From assembly GCA_023666965.1 (NCBI GenBank), contig JAMPAZ010000001.1, positions 1,072,853 through 1,136,852 on the forward strand: a stretch of DNA of 64,000 nucleotides, given 5' to 3'. Shown piece after piece: positions 35,822-45,374 of the stretch (position 1 is its first letter; each line of letters opens with the position of its first letter). The notes under the pieces are model-generated. The model had not been told where the DNA came from and did no database searches. It saw only the letters and a program-made list of their open reading frames with translations. This stretch comes from Muribaculum sp. (GTDB lineage Bacteria; Bacteroidota; Bacteroidia; Bacteroidales; Muribaculaceae). A program made the translations under genes and the position numbers.

Positions 35822-36552
35822 TACAGATAATACCGGCCATCGACATTATATCAGGGAAGTGTGTCCGTTTGACCAAAGGCGACTATGGCACGACAAAGGT
35901 CTATTCAGAAAATCCTACGGATATGGCACGCCGGTTTGAGGACTGCGGATGCCATCGGCTTCATCTGGTGGATCTTGACGGGGCGAAGTCGCACCACGTG
36001 GTAAACTACAGGGTGCTTGAATCGATAGCGTCGTCAACTTCATTAGTGGTGGATTTCGGAGGTGGAATCAAGTCGGATGAGGATGTCCGGATAGCATTTG
36101 AGAGCGGTGCCACGATGGTGACGGGGGGCAGTGTTGCTGTCGATAGACCCGAGCTGTTTGAGGGATGGCTCGCAAAATACGGTGGATCAAAGGTGATTCT
36201 TGGAGCCGATGCACGCGACGGAAAGGTGGCCACCAACGGGTGGCTTTCAGATTCGGGAATGGACGTAGTGCCGTTTGTTGAGATGTATTACGGCAAGGGT
36301 GTACGGAAGGTCATCTCGACGGACATAACGATGGACGGGACTTTAGCGGGGCCGTCGATAAAATTGTATAAGTCAATCCAAAATGCCGTTCCGGATATTG
36401 AATTGATTGCCAGCGGAGGCGTGGGGACGATGTCTGACATTGAGTCGCTCGACCGCCTTGGTTTGCCCGGGGTGATTGTAGGAAAGGCAATATACGAAGG
36501 CAGAATAACTCTTGAAGATGTGGCAAAGTATAATTCAGAAAGTAAATGTTAG
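35818..36552 (+). CDS. hisA: ProFAR isomerase
   Basis: Phosphoribosylformimino-5-aminoimidazole carboxamide ribotide isomerase, an Amadori rearrangement in histidine synthesis. The (beta/alpha)8 barrel in 244 residues has the catalytic Asp in [14 protein letters not shown], the second catalytic Asp in [12 protein letters not shown], and the phosphate loops [11 protein letters not shown] and [10 protein letters not shown]. It overlaps hisH and hisF by 4 and 7 bases. Confidence 0.96.
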   Translation: MIQIIPAIDIISGKCVRLTKGDYGTTKVYSENPTDMARRFEDCGCHRLHLVDLDGAKSHHVVNYRVLESIASSTSLVVDFGGGIKSDEDVRIAFESGATMVTGGSVAVDRPELFEGWLAKYGGSKVILGADARDGKVATNGWLSDSGMDVVPFVEMYYGKGVRKVISTDITMDGTLAGPSIKLYKSIQNAVPDIELIASGGVGTMSDIESLDRLGLPGVIVGKAIYEGRITLEDVAKYNSESKC

Positions 36553-37301
36553 CAAAACGAATCATACCGTGTCTTGACGTTAAAGACGGAATGACCGTCA
36601 AGGGGGTGAATTTTGTCAACTTCCGCGATGCGGGCGACCCGGTCGCTCTCGGTCGCAGATATAGCGAAGCCGGAGCGGACGAGCTTGTTTACCTCGACAT
36701 AACGGCATCGCACGAGGGTCGTCGTACATTTGTTGATCTGGTGAGCAGAGTCGCTGAAAATGTCAGCATCCCATTTACCGTTGGAGGGGGTATCGGGAGC
36801 GTTTCGGACGTTGAGATACTTCTTAATGCGGGAGCCGATAAGGTGTCGGTCAATTCGTCGGTGCTCCGTCGGCCGGATTTGATAGGCGACATAAGCAGCC
36901 GATTCGGTGTGCAGGTATGTGTGGTGGCTATTGATGCGCGGTTTGACGGGAACGATTGGATATGCTATCTTAACGGAGGACGCATCCCTACGGACCGCAG
37001 GCTTTTTGATTGGGCATACGAGGCACAGGAACGCGGAGCCGGCGAGATTCTGTTTACAAGCATGGATCATGACGGAGTTAAGACAGGATTTGCATGCGAT
37101 GCATTATCTCGGTTAAGCGATAAGCTGTCGATACCGATAATAGCCTCGGGGGGTGCCGGTAAACAAGAGCATTTTCTTGAGGTGTTTACCAAGGGTGGTG
37201 CAGATGCCGCTCTTGCCGCGAGCATTTTCCACTTTAATGAGATTCCGATTCCGGAATTGAAAAGATATTTATCAGATAATAACGTAGCAGTTAGAATATA
37301 A
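36546..37301 (+). CDS. hisF: Imidazole glycerol phosphate synthase, cyclase subunit
   Basis: Cyclase partner of HisH that makes IGP and AICAR. The 251-residue barrel shows the first catalytic Asp in [16 protein letters not shown], the second in [13 protein letters not shown], and phosphate-binding loops TVGGGIGS and ASGGAGK. It starts inside the last codons of hisA, and hisIE begins two bases after its stop. Confidence 0.96.
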   Translation: MLAKRIIPCLDVKDGMTVKGVNFVNFRDAGDPVALGRRYSEAGADELVYLDITASHEGRRTFVDLVSRVAENVSIPFTVGGGIGSVSDVEILLNAGADKVSVNSSVLRRPDLIGDISSRFGVQVCVVAIDARFDGNDWICYLNGGRIPTDRRLFDWAYEAQERGAGEILFTSMDHDGVKTGFACDALSRLSDKLSIPIIASGGAGKQEHFLEVFTKGGADAALAASIFHFNEIPIPELKRYLSDNNVAVRI

Positions 37302-37303
37302 AA

Positions 37304-37900
37304 ATGGCAGATATAGACTACAGCAAGATGAATGGCCTGGTGCCGGCTATCATCCAAGACGACAAAACAAAGAATGTGCTGATGCTCGGCTTTATGAACG
37401 AAGAGGCATATAATAAAACCGTTGAGAGCGGGAAAGTGACATTTTTCAGCCGTACAAAGAATCGACTTTGGACAAAGGGTGAAGAGAGCGGTCATTTTTT
37501 GAACGTCGTGTCGATAGAAGCGGATTGCGACCACGATACGTTGCTGATAAAGGTGGATCCGGTGGGCCCGACATGCCATAAGGGAACCGATACTTGTTTC
37601 GGCACGAAGAATGAATCTGGAGTGGAGTTTTTCCGCTATCTCCAAGACTTTATTGTGCGTCGACATGAGGAGATGCCGGAGGGGTCATATACGACTTCGT
37701 TGTTTAATTCGGGAATCAACCGAATGGCGCAGAAGGTCGGCGAGGAGGCCGTTGAGACTGTAATCGAAGCTACAAACGGTACTGACGACAGGCTGGTCTA
37801 TGAAGCATCAGACTTGATATACCACCTGATAGTGCTTTTGACCTCAAAGGGTCTGCGTATTGAGGATTTGGCCCGTGAACTTCAGAAACGCCATAAATAG
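37304..37900 (+). CDS. hisIE: Bifunctional PRA-CH/PRA-PH histidine enzyme
   Basis: Fusion of phosphoribosyl-AMP cyclohydrolase (residues ~1-110) and phosphoribosyl-ATP pyrophosphatase (~115-198), steps 3 and 2 of histidine synthesis. The cyclohydrolase part has MLGFMNEEAY, SRTKNRLWTKGEESGH and the metal-binding CDHDTLL and PTCHKGTDTCF. The pyrophosphatase part has QKVGEEAVETVIEA and EASDLIYHL. It is the last his gene in the run; the other his genes are not in this window. Confidence 0.96.
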   Translation: MADIDYSKMNGLVPAIIQDDKTKNVLMLGFMNEEAYNKTVESGKVTFFSRTKNRLWTKGEESGHFLNVVSIEADCDHDTLLIKVDPVGPTCHKGTDTCFGTKNESGVEFFRYLQDFIVRRHEEMPEGSYTTSLFNSGINRMAQKVGEEAVETVIEATNGTDDRLVYEASDLIYHLIVLLTSKGLRIEDLARELQKRHK

Positions 37901-37914
37901 AGGAGGGAAGCTGC

Positions 37915-38655
37915 ATGAGTCTCGTCAAATACTCAAACGTTGAATTGCTCCGTAAGGAGCATGTAGTGCTTAAAAATGTGGATCTCACAGTCAATGAAGG
38001 CGAATTTCTGTATATCATCGGTAAGGTGGGCAGCGGGAAGAGCACTCTTCTTAAGTCGATGTATGCTGAAATTCCGATTGAGAGCGGCGAGGCGCAGGTG
38101 CTTGATTTTGACCTTACAGCAATAAAAAGGAAGCAGGTGCCGTATTTGCGCAGGGAGATAGGAATCGTGTTTCAAGACTTCCAGCTTCTGACTGATCGGT
38201 CGGTATATGACAATCTTGCCTTTGTTCTTAAGGCAACCGGCTGGAAGAACGGAGAGGAGATAGATACGCGTATCGAAGAGGTGCTTAAGGAGGTGGGTAT
38301 GCTCACCAAATCGTATAAGATGCCTCATGAACTATCCGGGGGCGAGCAGCAACGTATAGTCATTGCGCGTGCGTTGCTGAATCGTCCTAAGCTTATACTT
38401 GCCGACGAGCCTACCGGAAATCTGGATCCTGCAACCGGAGAACAAATCGTACGCTATCTGCATGAAATCGCGTCGCAAGGCGATACGGCCGTTGTGATGG
38501 CAACACACAATTTGGGGTTTGTAGATCAATTTCCCGGACGTCTGTTGAGATGTGAAGGTAAGCGAATCGTGGCTGATAAGGTCGATGCGGATGTTCCTGA
38601 ATTGACCGGTACTCCACCGGTGGAAGAGATAGGGGATGTTACTGAGAGTGAATAA
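37915..38655 (+). CDS. ftsE: FtsE-type ABC ATPase
   Basis: A 246-residue ATP-binding cassette protein: Walker [13 protein letters not shown]-loop VFQDFQLL, signature [15 protein letters not shown], Walker [14 protein letters not shown]-loop THN. The similarity to FtsE/LolD-type ATPases and the typical position after the his genes in Bacteroidales support FtsE, which with FtsX regulates cell-wall hydrolases at division. No ftsX is adjacent here. The C-terminal ~30 residues are acidic and unconserved. Confidence 0.87.
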   Translation: MSLVKYSNVELLRKEHVVLKNVDLTVNEGEFLYIIGKVGSGKSTLLKSMYAEIPIESGEAQVLDFDLTAIKRKQVPYLRREIGIVFQDFQLLTDRSVYDNLAFVLKATGWKNGEEIDTRIEEVLKEVGMLTKSYKMPHELSGGEQQRIVIARALLNRPKLILADEPTGNLDPATGEQIVRYLHEIASQGDTAVVMATHNLGFVDQFPGRLLRCEGKRIVADKVDADVPELTGTPPVEEIGDVTESE

Positions 38656-38692
38656 GAGTTTGGCTAAATAAAAATCATAAGATTGTGAATAG

Positions 38693-39157
38693 GAATCTGT
38701 TAATTATTGGAATGTTTTTGTTGCCGTCGGTTTTAACGGTGATGGCTCGGATTATTCCGGATGGCCAACTGTGACATTTGAGTCACCGGTTAAGATAAAG
38801 TCGCTTTGGCTGAACAACACGGATTACGTATACAACACTATTAAAGACGGGGATTCATTTGCGAAGAAATTTGAGAAAGGCGACTGGTTTCTTCTGACGA
38901 TAGAGGGGTATGATGTCATTTCCGGCGAGTCGGAGGCTGTCTATTCCAAGACATTTTATTTGGCTGATTATCGTGCAGACCTTCCTGCCGACTACTATAT
39001 TGTGTCGGATTGGACGCTTTGTGATGCGTTTGTCAATTCAGATCTGTCAGTAAGAAAGCTTGTGTTTAAACTCTCTTCGTCGGATGTAGGCGCTTATGGG
39101 GTGAATACGCCGACATACTTCGCACTGGACGACCTGAAGTTTGACCCAGAAGATTAG
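38693..39157 (+). pseudogene. Truncated DUF4465 protein gene
   Basis: The 155-codon open stretch has VKIKSLWLNNTDYVYNTIKD, GDSFAKKFEKGDWF and NTPTYFALDDLKF, matching the second half of DUF4465 domains, exported proteins of Bacteroidetes often ~230-260 residues long. Upstream, the frame still reads domain-like sequence (NYWNVFVAVGFNGDGSDYSGW) until a TAG at 38690. So the signal peptide and first half of the domain are missing. A possible signal peptide (from GTG at 38685) exists in another frame over the same DNA and stops at 38774. The gene is therefore broken or a remnant. GTG at 38771 would give a 128-residue fragment. Confidence 0.7.
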
Positions 39158-40044
39158 TTGGTGGCTTTTATGTGGCTGAACCATCTGTCGGCTGTTTTGA
39201 AACCGCTGGATTCACGAGTGCCGCAGGAAATTACTTTGTAACGGATGATGCCGTCGGTGTCGGGCTTTAGAAAAATCAGGTAGTTTAAGTCGTCCTCTTT
39301 TACACCGGCCACATTTTCGGGGTTGACTATAATGCCGAGGCCGACTGTTTCGCTCCATTGGGGGTGGTTTTTATCGGGAATGTTAGTTCCCCATGATCCT
39401 GCTATTCCAATCGTGTCTAAAAAGCCGATGTTGTCTGATTCGAGTTTTTGGATTCCGGTGCAGAAGATGTCGCCGGGTAGATTACCGTCGAGTTTTATTT
39501 CGACGAGGAGGTCGCGGCTGTCTGAGCATACGGAATAGGTCTGTGACATTTGAATCTTGTGACCGTTATATAACCAATCGCGATCAATGATGCGCACGGT
39601 GCTGTCGTTCAGTATAGTTTGTGTGCGCGAAGCAACAGTGTCGATAGTGGCAGGAGAATCTTCGTGCCAACCTCTGAAAGAGCCGGCTCCGATTGATGCT
39701 CCGGCCCAGAGAACATCGCATCCGTACCCTTGGTTTAGTTGCTCGGGAGTGGTGTAGAAGCCGGTTGACTCGAGTTCAAGTTTTGGAGTCTGCTTTACGT
39801 AAAGGTCAAGACTTTGTCTATTATCCATGTAAACGCGGTAGGCTACCCACGGATTTTCGATGACGGCTCCGTGTCCGTAGATGCTGTTGTACATGTCGAG
39901 CAGATTTGCATCACCGGGAAACGTCACGGATTCAATTCGTGGATGTTTACCGGCGATGTCATTAAGTTTCAGATAAGCATCGGTTTGCGCATGTAATAAT
40001 GAGCAACCGAGGAATGTGGAGATTATTGTTGTTGCTAATTTCAT
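39154..40044 (-). CDS. DUF4861 family exported protein
   Basis: A 296-residue protein with a signal peptide ending at LLHA. The body resembles DUF4861: YGHGAVIENPWVAYRVYMDNR, QLNQGYGCDVLWAGASIGAGSF and SSGFKTADRWFSHI at the end. Members sit in pectin or rhamnogalacturonan utilisation loci of Bacteroidetes, and some are thought to be carbohydrate-active, though the reaction is not established here. It follows the GH105 gene by 11 bp and is the last gene of the trio; its end overlaps the broken DUF4465 gene on the other strand by four bases. Confidence 0.82.
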   Translation of the reverse strand: MKLATTIISTFLGCSLLHAQTDAYLKLNDIAGKHPRIESVTFPGDANLLDMYNSIYGHGAVIENPWVAYRVYMDNRQSLDLYVKQTPKLELESTGFYTTPEQLNQGYGCDVLWAGASIGAGSFRGWHEDSPATIDTVASRTQTILNDSTVRIIDRDWLYNGHKIQMSQTYSVCSDSRDLLVEIKLDGNLPGDIFCTGIQKLESDNIGFLDTIGIAGSWGTNIPDKNHPQWSETVGLGIIVNPENVAGVKEDDLNYLIFLKPDTDGIIRYKVISCGTRESSGFKTADRWFSHIKATN

Positions 40045-40055
40045 CGTTTTTTCGA

Positions 40056-41420
40056 TTAGTGGAGAATTACAGAAGCTTTCCCGTCGGCATCGAGGCTGAA
40101 AAGCGGTGTTGATGCTTCCGGGTCAACGGCATAGTAGTGAATGGCGCTGTCGTTGAGATAAGGATGATATGTTGTTAGCAATTTGATAATCTCGGCTCCT
40201 GCCCAAATGGTGGGTCCATAGCCGTGAGCGGCCTTTACGCTGACGGGACGATATGCGTAGAAAGCAGGATCAAAGCCCATACCGGTGCCTACACAAACGT
40301 CTTCCACCTCGCCCTTGTCGTTGATTTTTGAAGATACGGCTTCCCATGCAAGTTGCGCAACGGGGCCGAACGTAATCGGATCGAGCCAGCCTTTGTTGAC
40401 CCCATGAGCGATCGCATAAGCGAAAATCGCTGTTGCCGATGTTTCCTCGTATGTCTCGGGACGGTCAAGAAGCTGATGCCAAAATCCATCAATACCTTGC
40501 AAAGAGGCCAATCCTGAGGCGTGTTTTTGGAAAGTGTCTAATATTTCTGCACGTTTGGGATGGTTTTCGGGAAGATAGTCAAGCAGTTGGCTCATAGTCA
40601 GTATGGCCCAGCCGTTTGCGCGCCCCCATGCCATAGAAGGCTGATGAGATGCACCCTCTATATAGCCGTGTCTGAAGATATTTTTTTCAGGAATCCACAT
40701 GCGTTTGATAAAACCTTTAGCAATGTCGGCGGCTTTGTCAAGGTGCTTATAGTCGCCGGTAAATTGGCTTCGTATTGCCATTGATGGCAGTGCCATAAAC
40801 ATGTCGTCGAGCCATACGGCATTGTAATGTGGCCGATTGCGTGCAATAGTACCATCGGAAAGGTGAATCGGTACAGTTTCCACGATATTCCAATATCGAC
40901 TTATGTATGGGTAGATATTAAGGGAGGAGTCGGCCATTGCCGCACGCATCCATGCTCCGACCATTGCTCCGGCATCGTCGAGTGTCAGAGGACGCATTAC
41001 TTGCCGCATTTGTCCATCCTCCATTACATTGCCGGTATAATTGTCGGCTTCTCGGGCAAGGAACGCGATGCGGTCGCTGACGTAATCGGCATATTTAGGG
41101 TCGCCGGTTATTTCTGTCGCGTCAAGTAGGGCATCATACATGACTCCCCACTCGTAGCTCGTCAATCGGTAGGTGCCTTGGTTCACCTTACCGTCGGTCA
41201 TTTTAGCAGGAGTAGATTGGTCGATATACGCAAAGACACGGTCGATGTCGGCTTTTACGGAGTCGACGGATAGCGTGCCGTATGGGGTCTTATAGTCAGG
41301 CATAAGCAGATGGAGCGGGGTAGTGGAGTCGTTAATCTCCTCCGAATCCGCAATTTTGTCTTGTTTGCCACATGCATAAAGCATGAATGCCAAGGACAAC
41401 AGTATTGTTGTTTTTTTCAT
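40056..41420 (-). CDS. GH105 unsaturated rhamnogalacturonyl hydrolase-like lipoprotein
   Basis: A 454-residue lipoprotein (lipobox MLYACGK) of the (alpha/alpha)6-barrel family GH88/GH105. These enzymes hydrate and release the unsaturated uronic acid left at the end of oligosaccharides by pectate or rhamnogalacturonan lyases. Supporting sequence includes VWLDDMFMALP with the likely catalytic Asp, SHQPSMAWGRANGWAILTMS, and FWHQLLDRPETYEETSATA. It lies 22 bp after the PL11 lyase on the same strand, so the two probably act in sequence in the periplasm. Confidence 0.9.
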   Translation of the reverse strand: MKKTTILLSLAFMLYACGKQDKIADSEEINDSTTPLHLLMPDYKTPYGTLSVDSVKADIDRVFAYIDQSTPAKMTDGKVNQGTYRLTSYEWGVMYDALLDATEITGDPKYADYVSDRIAFLAREADNYTGNVMEDGQMRQVMRPLTLDDAGAMVGAWMRAAMADSSLNIYPYISRYWNIVETVPIHLSDGTIARNRPHYNAVWLDDMFMALPSMAIRSQFTGDYKHLDKAADIAKGFIKRMWIPEKNIFRHGYIEGASHQPSMAWGRANGWAILTMSQLLDYLPENHPKRAEILDTFQKHASGLASLQGIDGFWHQLLDRPETYEETSATAIFAYAIAHGVNKGWLDPITFGPVAQLAWEAVSSKINDKGEVEDVCVGTGMGFDPAFYAYRPVSVKAAHGYGPTIWAGAEIIKLLTTYHPYLNDSAIHYYAVDPEASTPLFSLDADGKASVILH

Positions 41421-41442
41421 TACGATAGCAGGTGATGGTGAT

Positions 41443-43311
41443 TTATTTTACGATGGTTCCGCGGAATTTTTTCCCCTTGAGGTCGGGCCCGAAATAGAAT
41501 CCCGGTTCTGACGGCTGGTTGTATCCTACATTTTGATTTGCCACGCTGCTGCGGTAGACCGGATCTTCCATGAATGTATGAAATCGGTATTCAGTAGGAT
41601 ATGTTGATACGTATAAGCGGAGAGAATTATTGTCGGCGGTGCGTATCAGAACCTCTTCTCGCCAGTCTCCGAGAATATCGGCCTGCAGACATGGATTGGC
41701 TTTTGTTCCGTTGTTTGACAAGCATCCTTCAAATTCAACAATTTTTTCACAAATTCCGGAGTTTGGATTATATTTACTTACGACGTTTCCGTCAAGCATC
41801 TCTCGTAGCAGGTCGCCGTCCCACCACACAGCCATATTTACAGGTACGCCTGCTTTGACTTCGCTTTCAAAGGCCATAGGTGGAGAAAGGAGTTTACCGT
41901 CAAAAGTACGGACACCACCGGTATTTGGCGACCAAAGTTCCACTCCGGGCGAATTGGGGTCGATGTCGGCAGCCATGCATCGGCCAATGTCTTTGTTACT
42001 TGGAAATTGGAAAATAACCTTTCCCGTGGCGGCCTCTCTTAGTGACGTTCCGTCTTTTCGGTTTTCGTGGCATCCCCAGACATAATATTTATCGTTGTTT
42101 ATGTCGGAAATAAGATGAATGGCATCTCCGTGGTACATTCCGGTAGAGTACAGCCCTTTGCCGTTGTGGTCTATAGCCATCTGCCCATAAATTATTTCGT
42201 CGCATCCGTCGGCATCGATGTCGGCCACGCGCAGATTGTGATTGCCTTGACCGGCGTACGGTTCATTTCCAGGTGTTTCGGAGTCAAAAATCCATTTCGT
42301 TGTAAGCGACTTTCCATCCCAGTCGTATGCAACAAGCCCCGTCTTGGCATAATAACCGCGACACATCACCGCAGATGGATGTTTGCCGTCAAGCCAAGCA
42401 ACCGCTGCAAGGTAGCGCTCTGACCGATTGGCGTAGCTATCGCCCCAATCTTTCAGTTGGCCTCTGGCGGGGAGATAGTCGACGGTAGCCATTGCTTCGC
42501 CTGTCAACCCATTGAAAACTGTTAAATATTCCGGACCGGCAATGATTCGGCCCTTCATGTTACGGAAATCAGCACGCCGGTCGCCAATGACGCGGTTAAC
42601 ACCGTCGGTAGTTCCATCGGCCGTTTTGCAAATCAATTCAGCACGACCGTCTCCGTCAAAGTCTGCGACTAAAAACGGGGTGTAATGTGCTCCCGAACGA
42701 ATATTTTCGCCAAGGTCGATGCGCCACAGGCGTGTTCCGTCAAGTCGATAGCAGTCGATAAGAGTCGGTCCGGTAAATCCGTCGTGGGCGTTGTCATGGG
42801 AATTGGTAGGATCCCATTTTAAAAATATTTCGTATTCACCGTCGCCGTCGACATCGCCGATGGATGCATCGTTTGCGGTGTAGAAATATTCTTTTCCGAA
42901 AACATCAACACCAAGTTCTGGGTGATCTATGGGAATCTCGATATATCCTTTCGGAGCGTTTTCCGGCAGCTTATATTTCCAGCCCATATTTGTTCCGGCT
43001 ATCTTAACTTCATATTCTGTCGCACCGGTATTAGGATAGCGGTCAATGAAAAATGTGGTGTTCGTGATAGGTGACGGTGTGATTTTTTTACTGTTGCGAT
43101 AAACGTCGAATGCAATATTTTCGGGATCTGAGGACAGATATCGCCAAGAAATGGCTACGTCCTGTTCGTTTTCACGGACGGCTACGACACCGCGACCGAG
43201 ATTCTCACGGTTAATCTGCGAGTAGTCATAGCGACTTTGCGACGTTGCAGTGGCAACGGTGGTAAGGGCAAAACATATCATCACTGATTTTGTCATTGCA
43301 AATGCTTTCAT
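41443..43311 (-). CDS. Rhamnogalacturonan lyase, PL11 family
   Basis: A 622-residue exported enzyme with an N-terminal signal peptide. The eight-bladed beta-propeller of PL11 is suggested by repeated calcium-type motifs (DVDGDGEYEIFLKWDP, DFDGDGRAELICKTADG, DIDADGCDEIIYG), preceded by a beta-sandwich with GRGVVAVRE and ISWRYLSSDPENIAF. It would cleave the rhamnogalacturonan I backbone by beta-elimination, giving unsaturated products for the adjacent GH105 enzyme. First gene of the trio. Confidence 0.93.
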   Translation of the reverse strand: MKAFAMTKSVMICFALTTVATATSQSRYDYSQINRENLGRGVVAVRENEQDVAISWRYLSSDPENIAFDVYRNSKKITPSPITNTTFFIDRYPNTGATEYEVKIAGTNMGWKYKLPENAPKGYIEIPIDHPELGVDVFGKEYFYTANDASIGDVDGDGEYEIFLKWDPTNSHDNAHDGFTGPTLIDCYRLDGTRLWRIDLGENIRSGAHYTPFLVADFDGDGRAELICKTADGTTDGVNRVIGDRRADFRNMKGRIIAGPEYLTVFNGLTGEAMATVDYLPARGQLKDWGDSYANRSERYLAAVAWLDGKHPSAVMCRGYYAKTGLVAYDWDGKSLTTKWIFDSETPGNEPYAGQGNHNLRVADIDADGCDEIIYGQMAIDHNGKGLYSTGMYHGDAIHLISDINNDKYYVWGCHENRKDGTSLREAATGKVIFQFPSNKDIGRCMAADIDPNSPGVELWSPNTGGVRTFDGKLLSPPMAFESEVKAGVPVNMAVWWDGDLLREMLDGNVVSKYNPNSGICEKIVEFEGCLSNNGTKANPCLQADILGDWREEVLIRTADNNSLRLYVSTYPTEYRFHTFMEDPVYRSSVANQNVGYNQPSEPGFYFGPDLKGKKFRGTIVK

Positions 43312-43528
43312 GTGAACTTGACTTTGAAAGTTAGATTGGTGATTGATTTGTAGAGCAGTTTTATTAACTACTTTAATTGCAATGCAAATATAATATAATT
43401 TTTATATTTTTCATAAACGGATCAAGTAGTACGGAAAGTACAAATCTCTTCGTTTATAATTGAGTGGGGGAATGCTGATGTCTATGCCAGATTTCGCATA
43501 TTGTTCCACAAACCGCCGTGCGTTTGAA

Positions 43529-43632
43529 CGGAATCTTTCCGTATCCGAGGAGTTCGACGATATGAGCCGTCGAGCAATGAATATTTAGCCGAGCAAAACG
43601 GTCTGGTGACCATTTTACCCGGCTATACATTT
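43529..43632. repeat. Hairpin-rich intergenic element, partial copy 3
   Basis: In the 351-bp gap before the PL11 gene, three small palindromes follow each other: CGGAATCTTTCCG (43529-43541), a CGACG...CGTCG pair (43555-43572), and a 34-nt hairpin at 43589-43622. The minus strand of this last one matches the copy 1 and 2 hairpin at 28 of 34 positions and is flanked by the same GGCTATACAT box. The arms and the second long stem are absent. Otherwise the gap 43312-43662 is AT-rich with nothing gene-like. Confidence 0.6.
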
Positions 43633-43662
43633 TTGTGGTCGTTGTTGAAGCGAGGAGATGGC

Positions 43663-43926
43663 TTATGCCTTCTGGTCGGGGGCAATGTTGATAAACTGTC
43701 TGCCGCCTTTACCTTCGCTGAACACTACGACACCATCGACCAAAGCGTAGATTGTGTGGTCTTTCCCCATTCCGACGTTAAGTCCGGGATGGTGTACAGT
43801 GCCACGCTGACGCTTGATGATGTTGCCTGCTTTAGCGTGTTGTCCGCCAAAAATCTTAACTCCGAGTCGTTTGCTTTCTGACTCACGGCCGTTCTTAGAA
43901 CTACCTACACCTTTCTTATGTGCCAT
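43663..43926 (-). CDS. rpmA: 50S ribosomal protein L27
   Basis: An 87-residue ribosomal protein near the peptidyl-transferase centre. It has the diagnostic [20 protein letters not shown] start and the later [19 protein letters not shown]. It is co-transcribed with rplU, 23 bp downstream of it. Confidence 0.97.
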   Translation of the reverse strand: MAHKKGVGSSKNGRESESKRLGVKIFGGQHAKAGNIIKRQRGTVHHPGLNVGMGKDHTIYALVDGVVVFSEGKGGRQFINIAPDQKA

Positions 43927-43949
43927 TTCTTATAAGACTTTTAATGGGG

Positions 43950-44270
43950 TTAAGCTACTAATTCTTTAATCACAACTTTGGTGAAGCATTGGCGATGGCC
44001 GTTTTTACGACGATAGCCTTTACGTCTTTTTTTCTTAAAGACAATAACTTTGTCACCTTTAACGAGCGGAGTTGCAACTTCGCAAACCACTTTAGCTCCT
44101 TCAACGGTAGGAGCACCAACTTTTACGTTACCGTCGGCATCTACGAGGAGTACACGGTCGAACTCAACTGAGTCGCCTTCTTTTTTGTCCTCGCCGAGAT
44201 AGTGAACATACAAGAACTTTCCGGCTTCAGCCTTGAACTGTTGTCCTTGAATTTCTACAATTGCGTACAT
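43950..44270 (-). CDS. rplU: 50S ribosomal protein L21
   Basis: A 106-residue 23S rRNA-binding protein. The ATG at 44270 ([17 protein letters not shown]) is the conserved start; the frame continues 24 codons upstream but that part is unlike L21. The C-terminal [19 protein letters not shown] is the basic tail typical of the family. It precedes rpmA on the minus strand. Confidence 0.97.
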   Translation of the reverse strand: MYAIVEIQGQQFKAEAGKFLYVHYLGEDKKEGDSVEFDRVLLVDADGNVKVGAPTVEGAKVVCEVATPLVKGDKVIVFKKKRRKGYRRKNGHRQCFTKVVIKELVA

Positions 44271-44364
44271 CTGTTTTATAAAAATGTTACAGGTTAACTC
44301 CGTCAGGCGAGCTCCGGCGATGACCGGAAACTGCTTTTCCATAGCCTGTGCGGAAAAATGTGCA

Positions 44365-44395
44365 CAAAGGTAGGCATTTTCTTTCAGATGCGCAA
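44365..44395 (-). promoter_or_regulatory. Promoter of rplU-rpmA
   Basis: On the minus strand TACCTTTG (44372-44365) is the -7 box and TTG (44395-44393) the -33 box, with 20 bp between. The leader would be ~88 nt, long enough for a hairpin leader (CCGG...CCGG pairing occurs around 44308-44325) that could serve ribosomal-protein autoregulation. Confidence 0.7.
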
Positions 44396-44441
44396 GTAAT
44401 TTTTTTGTTGTTTTTGATGTGACTCTTAAGGAAATAATGGT

Positions 44442-44449
44442 TAAATTTG
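44442..44449 (+). promoter_or_regulatory. -7 box upstream of the SDR gene
   Basis: TAAATTTG fits the -7 consensus 34 bp before the ATG. The nearest TTTG (44413-44416) is 25 bp upstream, rather far for a -33 box. Confidence 0.45.
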
Positions 44450-44483
44450 CCGGATAAAGTAATTTTGACTGAATAAGGATTTT

Positions 44484-45296
44484 ATGAATGAGCTATTTTC
44501 TGTAAAAGATCACGTGGTTGTCATAACCGGAGGCACCGGCGTGTTAGGCTCCTGTATCGGAGAATATTTGGCTTGCCAGGGCGCTAAGGTTGTGCTGATG
44601 GGCCGTCGCAAGGAGGAGGGCGACAGGATAGTCGAAGCGATCAAGGCAAAGGGTGGCGAAGCCATATTCTTAGTGACGGATGTGATGAACCAAGGAGCCG
44701 TAGAGCAGAACTGTAGTGAAATATTGTCGCGCTACGGACGTGTCGATGCACTGTTGAATGCCGCCGGCGGTAATATGCCAGGGGCTACTATCGCTCCCGG
44801 ATCAACGTTCTTCGATGTCAAAGTCGAAGAGTTTCAGAGGGTGCTGAATGTCAATCTGACAGGGACAGTTATTCCTACGCAAGTGTTTTTGCGTCCGATG
44901 GTTGAAGCAGGCAAAGGCTCAATAGTAAATTTCTCATCAATGGCGGCTTTCCGCCCGATGACACGCGTGCTCGGCTATGCGGCCGCCAAGGCCGGAATCA
45001 GCAATTTTACAGCATTTATGGCTAATGAGGTCGCTACGAAGTTTACGCCCTCTATCCGTGTCAACGCCATAGCGCCTGGCTTTTTCCTGACCAATCAAAA
45101 TCGAGCATTGCTTACGAATCCTGACGGCAGCCTGACCGAACGCGGTAACGACGTAATTCGGCAAACTCCTTTCAAGCGGTTCGGCCGTCCGGAAGAATTG
45201 TGCGGCACGATTCAATATTTGATTAGCGACGCTTCGAGCTTCGTGACCGGAACCGTGGCAGTCGTTGACGGAGGATTCAATGCATTTGCGATGTAA
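44484..45296 (+). CDS. SDR-family oxidoreductase, probably D-mannonate/fructuronate-type
   Basis: A 270-residue NAD(P)-dependent short-chain dehydrogenase. The cofactor motif is [11 protein letters not shown], the catalytic Ser and YxxxK are in FSSMAAFRP and GYAAAKAG, and the C-terminus ends [11 protein letters not shown]. The sequence [12 protein letters not shown] after the fourth strand is typical of the SDR mannonate/fructuronate oxidoreductases of Bacteroidetes, which process glucuronate or galacturonate. A link to nearby pectin genes is suggestive only. Substrate assignment is inference. Confidence 0.8.
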   Translation: MNELFSVKDHVVVITGGTGVLGSCIGEYLACQGAKVVLMGRRKEEGDRIVEAIKAKGGEAIFLVTDVMNQGAVEQNCSEILSRYGRVDALLNAAGGNMPGATIAPGSTFFDVKVEEFQRVLNVNLTGTVIPTQVFLRPMVEAGKGSIVNFSSMAAFRPMTRVLGYAAAKAGISNFTAFMANEVATKFTPSIRVNAIAPGFFLTNQNRALLTNPDGSLTERGNDVIRQTPFKRFGRPEELCGTIQYLISDASSFVTGTVAVVDGGFNAFAM

Positions 45297-45336
45297 AAAA
45301 TCGACGGTACAGGCATTTTTACAGCGCGGATTGTTG

Positions 45337-45344
45337 TATCTTTG
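45337..45344 (+). promoter_or_regulatory. -7 box of phoH
   Basis: TATCTTTG fits the -7 consensus, with a T run at 45316-45320 about 16-20 bp upstream. The leader would be about 23 nt. Confidence 0.55.
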
Positions 45345-45374
45345 TAGTCATTAATATATTATTCAAGTCAGCGA

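Noticed and set aside
36549..37070. A 173-codon antisense frame over hisF
   Set aside because: hisF is clearly coding on the plus strand; the antisense product is rich in Arg/His/Cys without domain features.
38685..38774. A short frame with a signal-peptide-like sequence (GTG at 38685) before the DUF4465 fragment
   Set aside because: It stops after 29 codons and overlaps, in a different frame, DNA that reads as DUF4465 domain. I kept the DUF4465 reading and treat this as chance hydrophobicity or a frameshift trace.
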